A stretch of 32,722 nt of DNA from Thermomicrobiales bacterium (GTDB lineage: Bacteria > Chloroflexota > Chloroflexia > Thermomicrobiales > UBA6265), in NCBI GenBank assembly GCA_020853615.1, contig JADYYO010000061.1, positions 1-32,722 on the forward strand, read 5' to 3'. A program made the position numbers and the translations under genes. Of the stretch, positions 17,906 to 26,102 are shown one piece after another (positions within the stretch are counted from its first letter, which is position 1; each line of letters opens with the position of its first letter). The notes below the pieces were generated by a model that searched no databases, had not been told where the DNA came from, and saw only the letters and a program-made list of their open reading frames with translations.

Positions 17906-17935
17906 CGAGAGGCGACCGGCCGCGGTCGCCTCTCG
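17906..17935. other. Perfect 12-bp stem / 6-nt loop hairpin between rpsP and khpA
   Basis: cgagaggcgacc-ggccgc-ggtcgcctctcg. Confidence 0.8.
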
Positions 17936-17966
17936 GCGCATCGGCGGGAGACAAGGAGCGACGAGC

Positions 17967-18365
17967 ATGGATCTACACGGTGGTACGGAGGAGCGCCTCC
18001 ACGACCCGGACCTCGAGGGCGGGTACGACGAGGACGGCGCACCATTTGACGACGAAGCCGGCGAGTCCTACGCGGCGTATGACAACGGCCATGAGGACGA
18101 CGGCGCCGGACCGTCGCTCGATGCCGCCGAGCGGCTGCGCTCCCTCGTCGCCTATCTCGCCACCAACCTCGTCGACGATCCCGACGCCGTCGAGGTCGAG
18201 ACCCGGCAACGGGGTGGCAGCGTCTTCGTCAGCTTGCGCGTTCCCGAAGAGGAGCTCGGCAAGGTCATTGGTCGGGGGGGCAGGATCGCGCGCGCCATAC
18301 GCACGGCCCTGACGATCACCGGCTCGCGGTACAACGTTCGTGCCTCGCTCGACATCGAAGACTGA
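17967..18365 (+). CDS. khpA: KH-domain RNA-binding protein (KhpA/YlqC-like) with acidic N-terminal extension
   Basis: LRVPEEELGKVIGRGGRIARAIRTAL GxxG motif; lies between rpsP and rimM. Confidence 0.88.
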   Translation: MDLHGGTEERLHDPDLEGGYDEDGAPFDDEAGESYAAYDNGHEDDGAGPSLDAAERLRSLVAYLATNLVDDPDAVEVETRQRGGSVFVSLRVPEEELGKVIGRGGRIARAIRTALTITGSRYNVRASLDIED

Positions 18366-19101
18366 AGGGCAGGGGCCGCGCCGCACCCAGCCCCAGCCGC
18401 CCCTGCCCGAGCCGGGCGGCCCGATCATCCCCATTCCCGAGATCGCCGCTAGCGGCCCCCAGGATGCGGATGGGGAGGGTTCGCCTGCCTCGCGGCTCGC
18501 GCGGACCACTCGCGCCCGGCGACGGCCGCCGCGGCGAGCCGCGCAAACGCCACCGCGACTGGCGGATACCGCTGGCCCCGAGCCCAGCGTGCCGCCCTCC
18601 CGCGTCCGCCTCACCGTTGGCACCATCCTCGGCCCGCACGGAGTGCGCGGCGAATTCAAGGTTCGCCTGCAGACCGATGATCCCGAGCACCTGCTGACGC
18701 TCAAGCGGGTCTTCCTCGGTGACGAGCCGACCCGCCGCACGGTCCTCGGCGTCCGGATGCATGCTGGTAACGCGTTGATGCGGCTGCAGGGGATCTCCTC
18801 GCCGGAGACGGTCGAGCGCTTCCGGGGCGCGCCCTTGCGTATCCGCGGCTCCGATGCGCGCCCGCTCGCGCCGAACGAGTACTTTCTCTACCAGATCATC
18901 GGGCTGGAGGCGTTCGACGAGGCGGGGAACCGCCTCGGCCGCATCACCGACCTGATGGAGACGGGCGCGAACGATGTCCTCGTCATCACGCCGGAGGAGG
19001 GTGCGGACATCCTCCTGCCCAGCCACCCCGACGTCGTCCTCTCGATGGACCCGGCCGCGGGGAAGATCGTCGTCCGCCCGCTCACCTACTACGGCGAGTA
19101 G
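18340..19101 (+). CDS. rimM: Ribosome maturation factor RimM (start uncertain: 18340, or GTG at 18589)
   Basis: RVRLTVGTILGPHGVRGEFKVRLQTDDPE; C-term PRC-like IGLEAFDEAGNRLGRITDLMETGANDVLVI...LLPSHPDVVLSMD. Confidence 0.88.
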   Translation: MPRSTSKTEGQGPRRTQPQPPLPEPGGPIIPIPEIAASGPQDADGEGSPASRLARTTRARRRPPRRAAQTPPRLADTAGPEPSVPPSRVRLTVGTILGPHGVRGEFKVRLQTDDPEHLLTLKRVFLGDEPTRRTVLGVRMHAGNALMRLQGISSPETVERFRGAPLRIRGSDARPLAPNEYFLYQIIGLEAFDEAGNRLGRITDLMETGANDVLVITPEEGADILLPSHPDVVLSMDPAAGKIVVRPLTYYGE

Positions 19102-19117
19102 CGCGAGGGAGGTCGCC

Positions 19118-19606
19118 ATGCTGCTCGATGCGTCCGCCGTCTTCGACAACGGCACACCCGAGACCGAGCGCGGCTGCCCCTTCTGTGCCATCATCCGTGG
19201 CGACGCCCCGGCCGACATCGTGCTCGACGAGCCGGCCGGGATCGCGTTCCTCGACCGGCGCCCGCTGCTGCCAGGGCATCTCCTCGTCACGCCGCGCGCG
19301 CACGTCGCCACGCTCGCCGGCCTCCCTGCCGAGGCGATCGGGCCATTCTTCGGGCTCGTGCAGCGCATCGCCGCCGTCATCCCGGAGGCGCTGGGCGTTC
19401 ACGGCAGCTTCGTCGCCATCAACAACCGCGTCAGCCAGAGCGTGCCGCACCTGCATGCCCACATCGTGCCGCGCCGCCACGACGACCGCCTCTTCAGCCG
19501 CAATCTCGCCTGGACGCGCCACCCCTACCACGACGACGCGGAGCGGCAGGCAGTCGCCGAGGCGATCCGGGAGGCGCTTGCTGGAGAGGAACGCCCGGTC
19601 AAGTAG
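19118..19606 (+). CDS. HIT-family hydrolase
   Basis: CPFCAIIRGDAPADIVLDE...HVATLAGLP; histidine triad HLHAHIVPR. Confidence 0.92.
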   Translation: MLLDASAVFDNGTPETERGCPFCAIIRGDAPADIVLDEPAGIAFLDRRPLLPGHLLVTPRAHVATLAGLPAEAIGPFFGLVQRIAAVIPEALGVHGSFVAINNRVSQSVPHLHAHIVPRRHDDRLFSRNLAWTRHPYHDDAERQAVAEAIREALAGEERPVK

Positions 19607-19657
19607 TGTCGGCAGGGAAGGGGCGGCAAGCTACCAGCGGACACGATCGCGAGCATA

Positions 19658-19805
19658 CCTTCACCCCCAGCCGCCACCCGGAGGGTCCCCGGCCTGTGCG
19701 CGGGGCGAGGGGAGGGGTTTCGCAAGCTGGCGTGACAGGAGTGACGGTCGTGCCGGCGGCGCTCTCCCTCACCCCCTAACCCCTCTCCCACGCCGGTGGG
19801 CTATC
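19658..19805. repeat. Degenerate family 2 repeat fragments
   Basis: accttcacccccagccgcc..., ccctcaccccctaacccctctcccacgccggtggg. Confidence 0.5.
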
Positions 19806-19935
19806 CGTTACCCAGAAGTTCGCCGGGGGCGGTGGCAGAGGGGAGTGCTGCCGTCGAAATGTCAGGACAGCAGCGGCGAGTCGTCTGACTATGCCGTCGA
19901 GCAGCGTCGTCTCGCTGCCACAATGTTGCAGGCGT

Positions 19936-19999
19936 GTCACGCCATTTCGCTACACACTCCCCTCTCCCACCGGAGCGGGAGAGGGGCTGGGGGTGAGGG
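19936..19999. repeat. Intergenic repeat family 2, copy
   Basis: gtcacgccatttcgctacacactcccctctcccaccggagcgggagaggggctgggggtgaggg; matches 34-111. Confidence 0.75.
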
Positions 20000-20012
20000 A
20001 GAAGCGCCGCCG

Positions 20013-20489
20013 TTAGCAACTATCCTGGCAAACCCCGTCGCTCGGGTCGCCGCCGTAGATCGGGCAGCAGGTGAGGCCCGGAGCGCAGGCGGTCGGATCG
20101 GCGAGGCTGCAGGCGCCGCCGGCCTGGCTGTAGTAGAGGGTCGTGCAGGCGCCGTAGGCGGCGCAGAAGCCGCCGCAGCAGTCCGCGCACGGCTCACCCT
20201 GCGAACAGGAGGCCGGGCAGGCATCGCCGGTCCCCGTGCAGTTCAGCCCGCAGTTGCCCGAGGTGTTGCAGCTATTCCCGCAGCAGACAAGGCCCTCGAC
20301 GCAGGTCGAGTCGTCACTGCAGGGGCAGCCGAAGCCGGCGCAGGCCCCGGCCGCGGCCGGCTTCGAGCCAGGCAGGTTCCCGCCAGCGAAGACCGCCGCG
20401 CCGAGCGCGAGCAACGCGCGCGACACCGACCGCCGGGATCGAGTCCCGGCCAGGCCACGGGTCCATCGATCGAAGCGCGATGCGTCCAT
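20013..20489 (-). CDS. Secreted cysteine-rich protein (22 Cys after the leader)
   Basis: MDASRFDRWTRGLAGTRSRRSVSRALLALGAAVFAGG leader; dense C/CC pattern (VCCGNSC, CADCCGGFC, TCCPIYGG). Confidence 0.75.
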   Translation of the reverse strand: MDASRFDRWTRGLAGTRSRRSVSRALLALGAAVFAGGNLPGSKPAAAGACAGFGCPCSDDSTCVEGLVCCGNSCNTSGNCGLNCTGTGDACPASCSQGEPCADCCGGFCAAYGACTTLYYSQAGGACSLADPTACAPGLTCCPIYGGDPSDGVCQDSC

Positions 20490-20665
20490 GCCACCTCCCC
20501 ATGTGATGCGCGAAAGAGCCGAAGCACCCCCGGTCAGACCGGACGCGCCACTCGAGGACGTGCCACGTGGCACGTCCGCCTCTCGTGACGGCTCACGCTG
20601 GAGTCCGCGGGGCGCTCTTGCAGGATACGGGCGATTGCCGATGTGTCAAGATCACCCGCGAATCG

Positions 20666-21478
20666 CTACATCGTCGGCACCCGCTCAATCAGCCGGGCGA
20701 TCAGCTCGGCCGAGCGCCGCCCGACCTCCGCCGCCGGCAGGACGTCGATCTCGCCGACCAGCTCCGTCAGGACGTGGTACTCATTGTTGGAGACATCTTT
20801 CACCGTCATGAAGGGGACCTCATGCCGAGCGCAGACCTGGGCGATGGCCGCCGCCTCCATATCCTCGCAGAGGGTGCCGTGGCGGCCGTGCAGCCGGTCG
20901 ATCCGCTCGTGCTGCTGGTTCCACATGTCGGCCGAGCCGACGCGCCCGACCAGGACCTCCGGCGGCCGCTGCTCGATGCCGGGCGGCAGGTTGAGGCCCC
21001 GCGGCCACGGCTCGGGCGACCACCCCTCGGCCGCCGCGATCGTCAGATCGCGCAGCACCGAGTCCGTCTCCAACTCGGTCAGGGCGACGACCTCGCCAGC
21101 GAACTGGTACTCCGCCCCAGGGAAATACTCCTCGCCGGTGGCGAGGATGTGGACGGCGCCGTGGTTGACCACGCCATCGCCGATGATCACATCGCCGGGC
21201 AGAATGTCGCGCCGGTGCGCGCCGACGCAGCCGTAGTTGAGGATGGCGCGCGGGGCGAAGCGGCCGATCAGGTGCTCGGTCCCGGCCGCCGCGTTCACCA
21301 TGCCGATGCCGGAGCAGAGGGCGACGACCGTGGCATCACCCAGGCGGACGATGCGATCGCGCCAGGGGCCGTGCTGCTCCTCCCGCACCGGCGTAGCCAG
21401 CGCCAGGAAGTGCTGCAGCTCCGACTCCATCGCCACCACCAGCCCGATCGGCGGCCCGCCAGGCATCTCATTTGCCAT
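20666..21478 (-). CDS. Nucleoside phosphorylase/MTA-SAH nucleosidase-like protein
   Basis: IGLVVAMESELQHF, ALCSGIGMVNAAAGTEHLI, NYGCVGAH, LCEDMEAAAIAQVCARHEVPFMTVKDVS. Confidence 0.85.
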   Translation of the reverse strand: MANEMPGGPPIGLVVAMESELQHFLALATPVREEQHGPWRDRIVRLGDATVVALCSGIGMVNAAAGTEHLIGRFAPRAILNYGCVGAHRRDILPGDVIIGDGVVNHGAVHILATGEEYFPGAEYQFAGEVVALTELETDSVLRDLTIAAAEGWSPEPWPRGLNLPPGIEQRPPEVLVGRVGSADMWNQQHERIDRLHGRHGTLCEDMEAAAIAQVCARHEVPFMTVKDVSNNEYHVLTELVGEIDVLPAAEVGRRSAELIARLIERVPTM

Positions 21479-21546
21479 TGTCTCTTCTCCCGTGCCGCAC
21501 GCTCGTGCGGCAATCGTGTCATCCCGCGTGACGTGGCACTACGAGG

Positions 21547-21687
21547 GTGTCATCCTGAGTGGTCATGCCGCGACGCGGCGCCGCCACGGCATGAAACCCG
21601 GCGTGTTTCACGGCAGCGCAGCGAAGGATCTCGACTGCCCGAAACGGCGCCTCCCGAGCCGAGATGCTTCGTGCCTCAGCATGACAC
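21547..21687. repeat. Inverted-repeat element family 1, longer copy C in opposite orientation
   Basis: gtgtcatcctgag...gcgaaggatctcgac ... gccgagatgcttcgtgcctcagcatgacac; extra nested hairpin on the left side. Confidence 0.75.
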
Positions 21688-21734
21688 GTTCTTCGCGTCC
21701 ATGTGCGGGATTTTCGCGCGGAGGGCGCGACGCA

Positions 21735-22151
21735 CTAGCGATTGAGCGCGAGGGCGATGCTCACGCCGAGGATGATCAGGACGACCAGGGTGAGGAGCGC
21801 GTAGCGCCGGTCGCCGAGCCGCCAGAAGTCGACGGCGGCGACGATCACCGTCACCACCGGGACCCCCATGAACCAGAGGATGGCCAGGTCGATGATGCCG
21901 GCGGAATCGCCGGCCAGGACCCGCGCCGGCACGTTGGTGATCCGGTCTGCCTGATGCGCGAGCGGCTCCCCCTTGACCACCGCGACCAGGATGCCGATGG
22001 CGAGGATCGCCGCGCCGATGCGAAAGCCCCAGGCGAAGACGCGCCCCGCCGCCTCGTAGAGGGGTGTCAGCCGCTCGGTGCGCGCGGCGAGCTCCGCGAT
22101 CTCCTGCTGCTGTGCGTCCGCCACGCCGGGCGCTGCCTGCCTGGCGCTCAT
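21735..22151 (-). CDS. DUF1634-like small membrane protein
   Basis: Three hydrophobic segments; ATGA overlap with the upstream TSUP gene; common DUF1634-TSUP pairing. Confidence 0.7.
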   Translation of the reverse strand: MSARQAAPGVADAQQQEIAELAARTERLTPLYEAAGRVFAWGFRIGAAILAIGILVAVVKGEPLAHQADRITNVPARVLAGDSAGIIDLAILWFMGVPVVTVIVAAVDFWRLGDRRYALLTLVVLIILGVSIALALNR

Positions 22152-22996
22152 GACTGCCCCGGCAGGGTGATCCCGAAGGCGCGCAACAGGAGCGACCCGC
22201 CCAGATAGAGGAGGATCAGCGAGAAGAGGAGGGCGAGGCGCTGCGCCCGGATGCGCCGCGTCAGGCGCGAGCCGATCTGCCCGCCGGCGAAGACGCCGAT
22301 GACCGCCGGCACGACGAGCGAGGGGTCGATCTTGCCGCCCGCGTAGTAGACGAAGACGGTCGCCACCGAGGTGATGCCGATCATGAAAGAGGACGTACCG
22401 ACGGCCGCCTTGAGGGGCACGCCCATCAGCACGTTCATTGTTGGCACCATCACCACGCCGCCACCAACCCCCAGCATCCCCGAGATGATCCCCGAGCCCG
22501 CGCCAACCCCGATGCCCCAGCCCGTTCTGATCGGGATGTAGCCGACCTCGCGGCCGATCGCCGGGTCGCGGAAAGCGGCGCCGAGCTCGAGGCGGTCGGG
22601 GACGTCGAGCGAGGGAGGCATCGCCGAGCGGTCGGGGCGCACAATCATCGAGATGGCGGCATAGACGAGCACCGCGCCGAAGACACCGTAGATGACGCGC
22701 GGATCGGCAACGACCCCGTAGAGCGCGCCGACGATGGCGCCGGTGGCCGCGGCGATCTGCAGCAGCATCGCCAGGCGCGGGTTCGTGAAGCGGCTGCGCA
22801 GGTGGTTGGTGGTGCCGACGATCGAGTTGGTGACAACGGCGACCGCGCTGGCTCCGACCGCGAGCTTCGGGTCTACGCCGAAGAAGAGGGTCAGGATCGG
22901 GACGAGAAAGACGCCGCCGCCCAGGCCGAGCATGGAGCCGAGGATGGCGGCCGTCGCCGCCACGATGCCGATTTCGAGCGAAAAGGCGAGATCCAA
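22148..22996 (-). CDS. TSUP family (TauE/SafE) sulfite/sulfonate exporter-like permease
   Basis: ILGSMLGLGGGVFLVPIL and second repeat GIISGMLGVGGGVVMVPTM; TTG start with GGGAGG upstream inferred. Confidence 0.88.
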   Translation of the reverse strand: MDLAFSLEIGIVAATAAILGSMLGLGGGVFLVPILTLFFGVDPKLAVGASAVAVVTNSIVGTTNHLRSRFTNPRLAMLLQIAAATGAIVGALYGVVADPRVIYGVFGAVLVYAAISMIVRPDRSAMPPSLDVPDRLELGAAFRDPAIGREVGYIPIRTGWGIGVGAGSGIISGMLGVGGGVVMVPTMNVLMGVPLKAAVGTSSFMIGITSVATVFVYYAGGKIDPSLVVPAVIGVFAGGQIGSRLTRRIRAQRLALLFSLILLYLGGSLLLRAFGITLPGQS

Positions 22997-23148
22997 GTTT
23001 CCCTCCCCGCACGCCTTATAGCACCGCTCGGCAGCGCGCGCTAGAGGGGGCGCAAGCGGACTGCTGATTGACGCGGCATTTCTGCCGGTGCCACACTCGT
23101 TCCACGCGTGGGGATCTGCCCGCGCCGACCATCTCAAGAGCGTTCATG

Positions 23149-23274
23149 CGGCGGGCGCACCCGCGAGAGACTCTCGTGGGCGCTCCGGGGAAGCCGGTGC
23201 AAGTCCGGCACTGTCCCGCAACTGTGACGCCAGGCGACGAGCCGCCGGGCGGAGTCAGACACCCGACCCGCCGC
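23149..23274 (+). promoter_or_regulatory. Cobalamin (B12/adenosylcobalamin) riboswitch
   Basis: gaagccggtgcaagtccggcactgtcccgcaactgtga ... gagtcagacaccc core; P1 pairing gcggcggg (23149-23156) with cccgccgc (23267-23274). Confidence 0.93.
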
Positions 23275-23311
23275 GTCCAACGCCCTTCGCGCGAAAGGGA
23301 AAGGACACGAT

Positions 23312-24382
23312 ATGCCGCGCCCATCGCCGGCCCGGTTGCGCCCGGCCATCCACGCTGGCGCCGCCCGGCTCGCCGCCGCCCTCCTCCTGGTCGTCCTCAC
23401 GGCGCTCTCGCCGCACGCCACGCTCGGGCAGACAGCCACGCCCGTCGTCCATGGCGCGGACGCGCATCTCGTCGCCGCGACCGACTGGCTCCTCGCGCTT
23501 CAGGACGACTCCGGCGCCTTCCCCGGCTTCACCGGCGAGCCCGACCCGGGCACCACGACCGACGCGGTCATCGCGCTCTACGCGGCGCGGGAGAGCGATC
23601 CGCGGGCCAGCGCCGCGCTCGAGCGGGCGGTCTCCTCCCTCGAGGGAGAAGCGAAGGGCTACGCCGGGATCGGCGCAGGGCAGGCCGCGAAGCTCGCCAT
23701 GGCGGCCGTCGCCGGCGGCCATGACCCGCGCGTCTTCGGCGGCGTCGATCTGCTGGTGGCGATGCAGGCGGTGCCGACGGAGACGATCGAGCACCCGATC
23801 CCCGGTATCTACGGCGCGGACCTCTACAGCCATGCGCTAGTCATCCTCGCCATCGCCGCCGCCGGGGAGCCGATCGCCGACGCGGCGATCGCGCCCTTCC
23901 ACGCGACCCAGAACGACGCCGGCGGCTGGGCCTTCGATGGCTCGACCGACGCCGGCGCGGCCGACTCGAACACCACGGCGCTGATCCTCCAGGCGCTCGC
24001 GGCGTCCGGCCACGGCGACGACCCGATGGTTGCGCGCGGCCTCGCTTTCCTGAAATCCCTCCTGGCGCCCGATGGCGGCTTCGCCTCGGGGACGACCGAC
24101 CCGCTCGTCGCCGACGCCAACTCGACGGCGCTCGTCATCCAGGCGCTCATCGCCACGGGTCAGAACCCGGCGGCGGCGGAGTGGGGGAACGCGCCGGCCG
24201 CGCTGGCCCGCTTCCAGACCCCCTCCGGCGGACTGCGCTATCTGGCGGACGACGAAGAGCCGAACCTGCTGGCGACGCTGCAGGCGATCCCGGCGCTCGC
24301 CGGCGCTCCCCTGCCGGTCGCCATCGGCTGCGCCGCGGGTGAATCCCCGGGGACGGGCGGATGCCTTCCGCTGGCGGCATGA
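23312..24382 (+). CDS. Secreted prenyltransferase/squalene-oxidase-repeat (terpenoid-cyclase-fold) protein, possible intrinsic-factor alpha-domain-like B12 binder
   Basis: Signal peptide; repeats WLLALQDDSGAFPGF..TTTDAVIALYA, TQNDAGGWAF..DSNTTALILQALAASG, LLAPDGGFASG..DANSTALVIQALIATG; directly after the B12 riboswitch. Confidence 0.8.
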   Translation: MPRPSPARLRPAIHAGAARLAAALLLVVLTALSPHATLGQTATPVVHGADAHLVAATDWLLALQDDSGAFPGFTGEPDPGTTTDAVIALYAARESDPRASAALERAVSSLEGEAKGYAGIGAGQAAKLAMAAVAGGHDPRVFGGVDLLVAMQAVPTETIEHPIPGIYGADLYSHALVILAIAAAGEPIADAAIAPFHATQNDAGGWAFDGSTDAGAADSNTTALILQALAASGHGDDPMVARGLAFLKSLLAPDGGFASGTTDPLVADANSTALVIQALIATGQNPAAAEWGNAPAALARFQTPSGGLRYLADDEEPNLLATLQAIPALAGAPLPVAIGCAAGESPGTGGCLPLAA

Positions 24383-25065
24383 TCTGGCATACCGTCCGCC
24401 TCTGGCTGCTGCTCTCGCTGGCGACGCTCCTCATGGCGATCCTGCTGTCGCCAGCGCCGACACGGGCGGGCAGCACGCTGCATCATGCCGGGCTGATCGT
24501 CCGCGACGGCGAGGGTCGCGTCACCTACGCCTGGGTTCCGTTTTCAGAGGAGACGATCGACGGCATCGCCCTCCTGAAGCGGAGTGGCATCCCCGTCGTC
24601 ACCGTCGGTTTCGGTGCGCTCGGCGAGGGGGTCTGCTCTATCGCCGGCCAGGGGTGCGGCGCGGCAGAGTGCCGCCGCAACGTCTGCCAGGGGTCGGCGA
24701 TCGATGCTCCGTATTGGCAGTACTTCAAGCAGGACGCGAGCGACCCGGCGGACTGGAAGTGGCAGCCGCTCGGCGCCAGCGCGACGAAGGTCCGCGACGG
24801 CGACGTCTTCGGCTGGAGCTGGACGGCTCGCGAGCCGCATCTGCCCGGCCTGCCCGCGCGCGAAATCGCCAGTCTCGCCGGGGCGGGCGACGCAGCGGGG
24901 AATGCGCCTGCCACGCAGACGTATCTGCCAGAGGGGGTCTCCGCCGCGATCCCGGCGGCTCCCCCGGACGCGCGCACGACGGCGATCGCCTCCGGCATCC
25001 TGATCGTCATCGCCGCCTCGTCGCTCGCGCTCGTCAGGCGGCGACGCATGGAGGCGGCGGCGTGA
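24379..25065 (+). CDS. Membrane-anchored DUF4430-like (transcobalamin beta-domain-like) protein
   Basis: Signal peptide; SIAGQGC, YWQYF, W-PLGAS..VRDGDVFGWSW pattern; C-terminal TM + RRRRMEAAA; ATGA overlap with upstream gene. Confidence 0.6.
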   Translation: MIWHTVRLWLLLSLATLLMAILLSPAPTRAGSTLHHAGLIVRDGEGRVTYAWVPFSEETIDGIALLKRSGIPVVTVGFGALGEGVCSIAGQGCGAAECRRNVCQGSAIDAPYWQYFKQDASDPADWKWQPLGASATKVRDGDVFGWSWTAREPHLPGLPAREIASLAGAGDAAGNAPATQTYLPEGVSAAIPAAPPDARTTAIASGILIVIAASSLALVRRRRMEAAA

Positions 25066-26102
25066 TGCGGGAGCCCTCCCGCCCGCTCGACCCGCGCGCC
25101 TGGCTCGTCTGGGCGACGGCGGCGAGCGTGCCGCCCCTCGTCGGGCGCAACCCCTGGCCCCTGCTGGCGACCCTCTGCGCCGTCCTCGGCGTCTGGGGAG
25201 TCTGGAGCGCGGGCGCGGCCGGGGCGCGCTGGCGCCCTCTGCTGCGGCTGGCGCTCCTCTTCGGCGCGGTGAGCGTCCTCTTCAACCTGCTCACGGCGCA
25301 CGTCGGCGATCTCGTCATCGCCGAGCTGCCGGAGGGGTGGCCGATCGTCGGCGGCCCGCTGACGCTCAACGCCCTGATCTACGGCCTGCTGAGCGCGATC
25401 GCGATCCTCTCGCTGGTCGCGGTCAGCGCGACGCTCGGCGCGACGCTCGACTGGAGTGTCGCGATCCGCCTGCTGCCGGAGCGGATGGCCCCGCTGGCGG
25501 TGGCCGGATCGGTCGCCTGGTCCTACCTCCCGCGAACGACGGTCGCCCTCACCGAGATCCGCGAGGCGCAGATGGCGCGCGGCTATCGGCCGCGCGGCCT
25601 GCGCGACGCCGGCCCCCTGGTCATGCCGCTGCTGGCGGGGGGGCTGGAGCGGGCGATGATCACCGCCGAGGCGCTGGAGGCGCGCGCCTTCGGCGTCCCG
25701 CTCTCGGCCGAGGCGCGCCCCCGGTCGTGGCAAGCCGCGCTCCTCCTCGCCGGCATCGTCGCCGCGCTCACCGGCATCTTCTGCGTCGCGCTCGGGCAGA
25801 TGCTCGCCGGGGCGGCGCTACTGGCGCTGGCGCTCGCCACGCTGGCGGCCGGCCTGCTCAGCGGGCGGCCCGCGAAGGGCGCGCTTCGGCGCACGCGCTA
25901 TCGCGACCCGGTCTGGGAGCGACCGGAGTGGATCGTGAGCGGCGTCTCGGCGGCGGTGCTCGCCGTGCAGATCACCCTCCTCGTCCTCGACCCGGCGGCG
26001 TTTCGCTACGAGCCCTACCCCTCCCTGACCGCGCCGGCGATCGACCTCCCCCTCCTGGCCGCGCTCGGCTTCCTCCTCGCGCCAGCGGCGGTGCGGCCAT
26101 GA
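25065..26102 (+). CDS. ecfT: Energy-coupling factor transporter transmembrane protein EcfT
   Basis: Polytopic; EIREAQMARGYRPRG and ALEARAFG coupling-helix motifs; TGATG overlap. Confidence 0.88.
   Translation: MREPSRPLDPRAWLVWATAASVPPLVGRNPWPLLATLCAVLGVWGVWSAGAAGARWRPLLRLALLFGAVSVLFNLLTAHVGDLVIAELPEGWPIVGGPLTLNALIYGLLSAIAILSLVAVSATLGATLDWSVAIRLLPERMAPLAVAGSVAWSYLPRTTVALTEIREAQMARGYRPRGLRDAGPLVMPLLAGGLERAMITAEALEARAFGVPLSAEARPRSWQAALLLAGIVAALTGIFCVALGQMLAGAALLALALATLAAGLLSGRPAKGALRRTRYRDPVWERPEWIVSGVSAAVLAVQITLLVLDPAAFRYEPYPSLTAPAIDLPLLAALGFLLAPAAVRP

Noticed and set aside
17906-17935. Intrinsic terminator after rpsP
   Set aside because: Stem is strong but no U-tract follows on the plus strand, so reported as a hairpin of unknown role
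23312-24382. Squalene/hopene cyclase or prenyltransferase enzyme
   Set aside because: Signal peptide, short length, no recognised DXDD cyclase motif, and B12 riboswitch/ECF context make an enzymatic terpene role unlikely
24525-25733. 402-aa minus-strand ORF opposite the DUF4430-like and EcfT genes
   Set aside because: Shadow ORF; the sense strand has tightly overlapping genes with recognisable motifs
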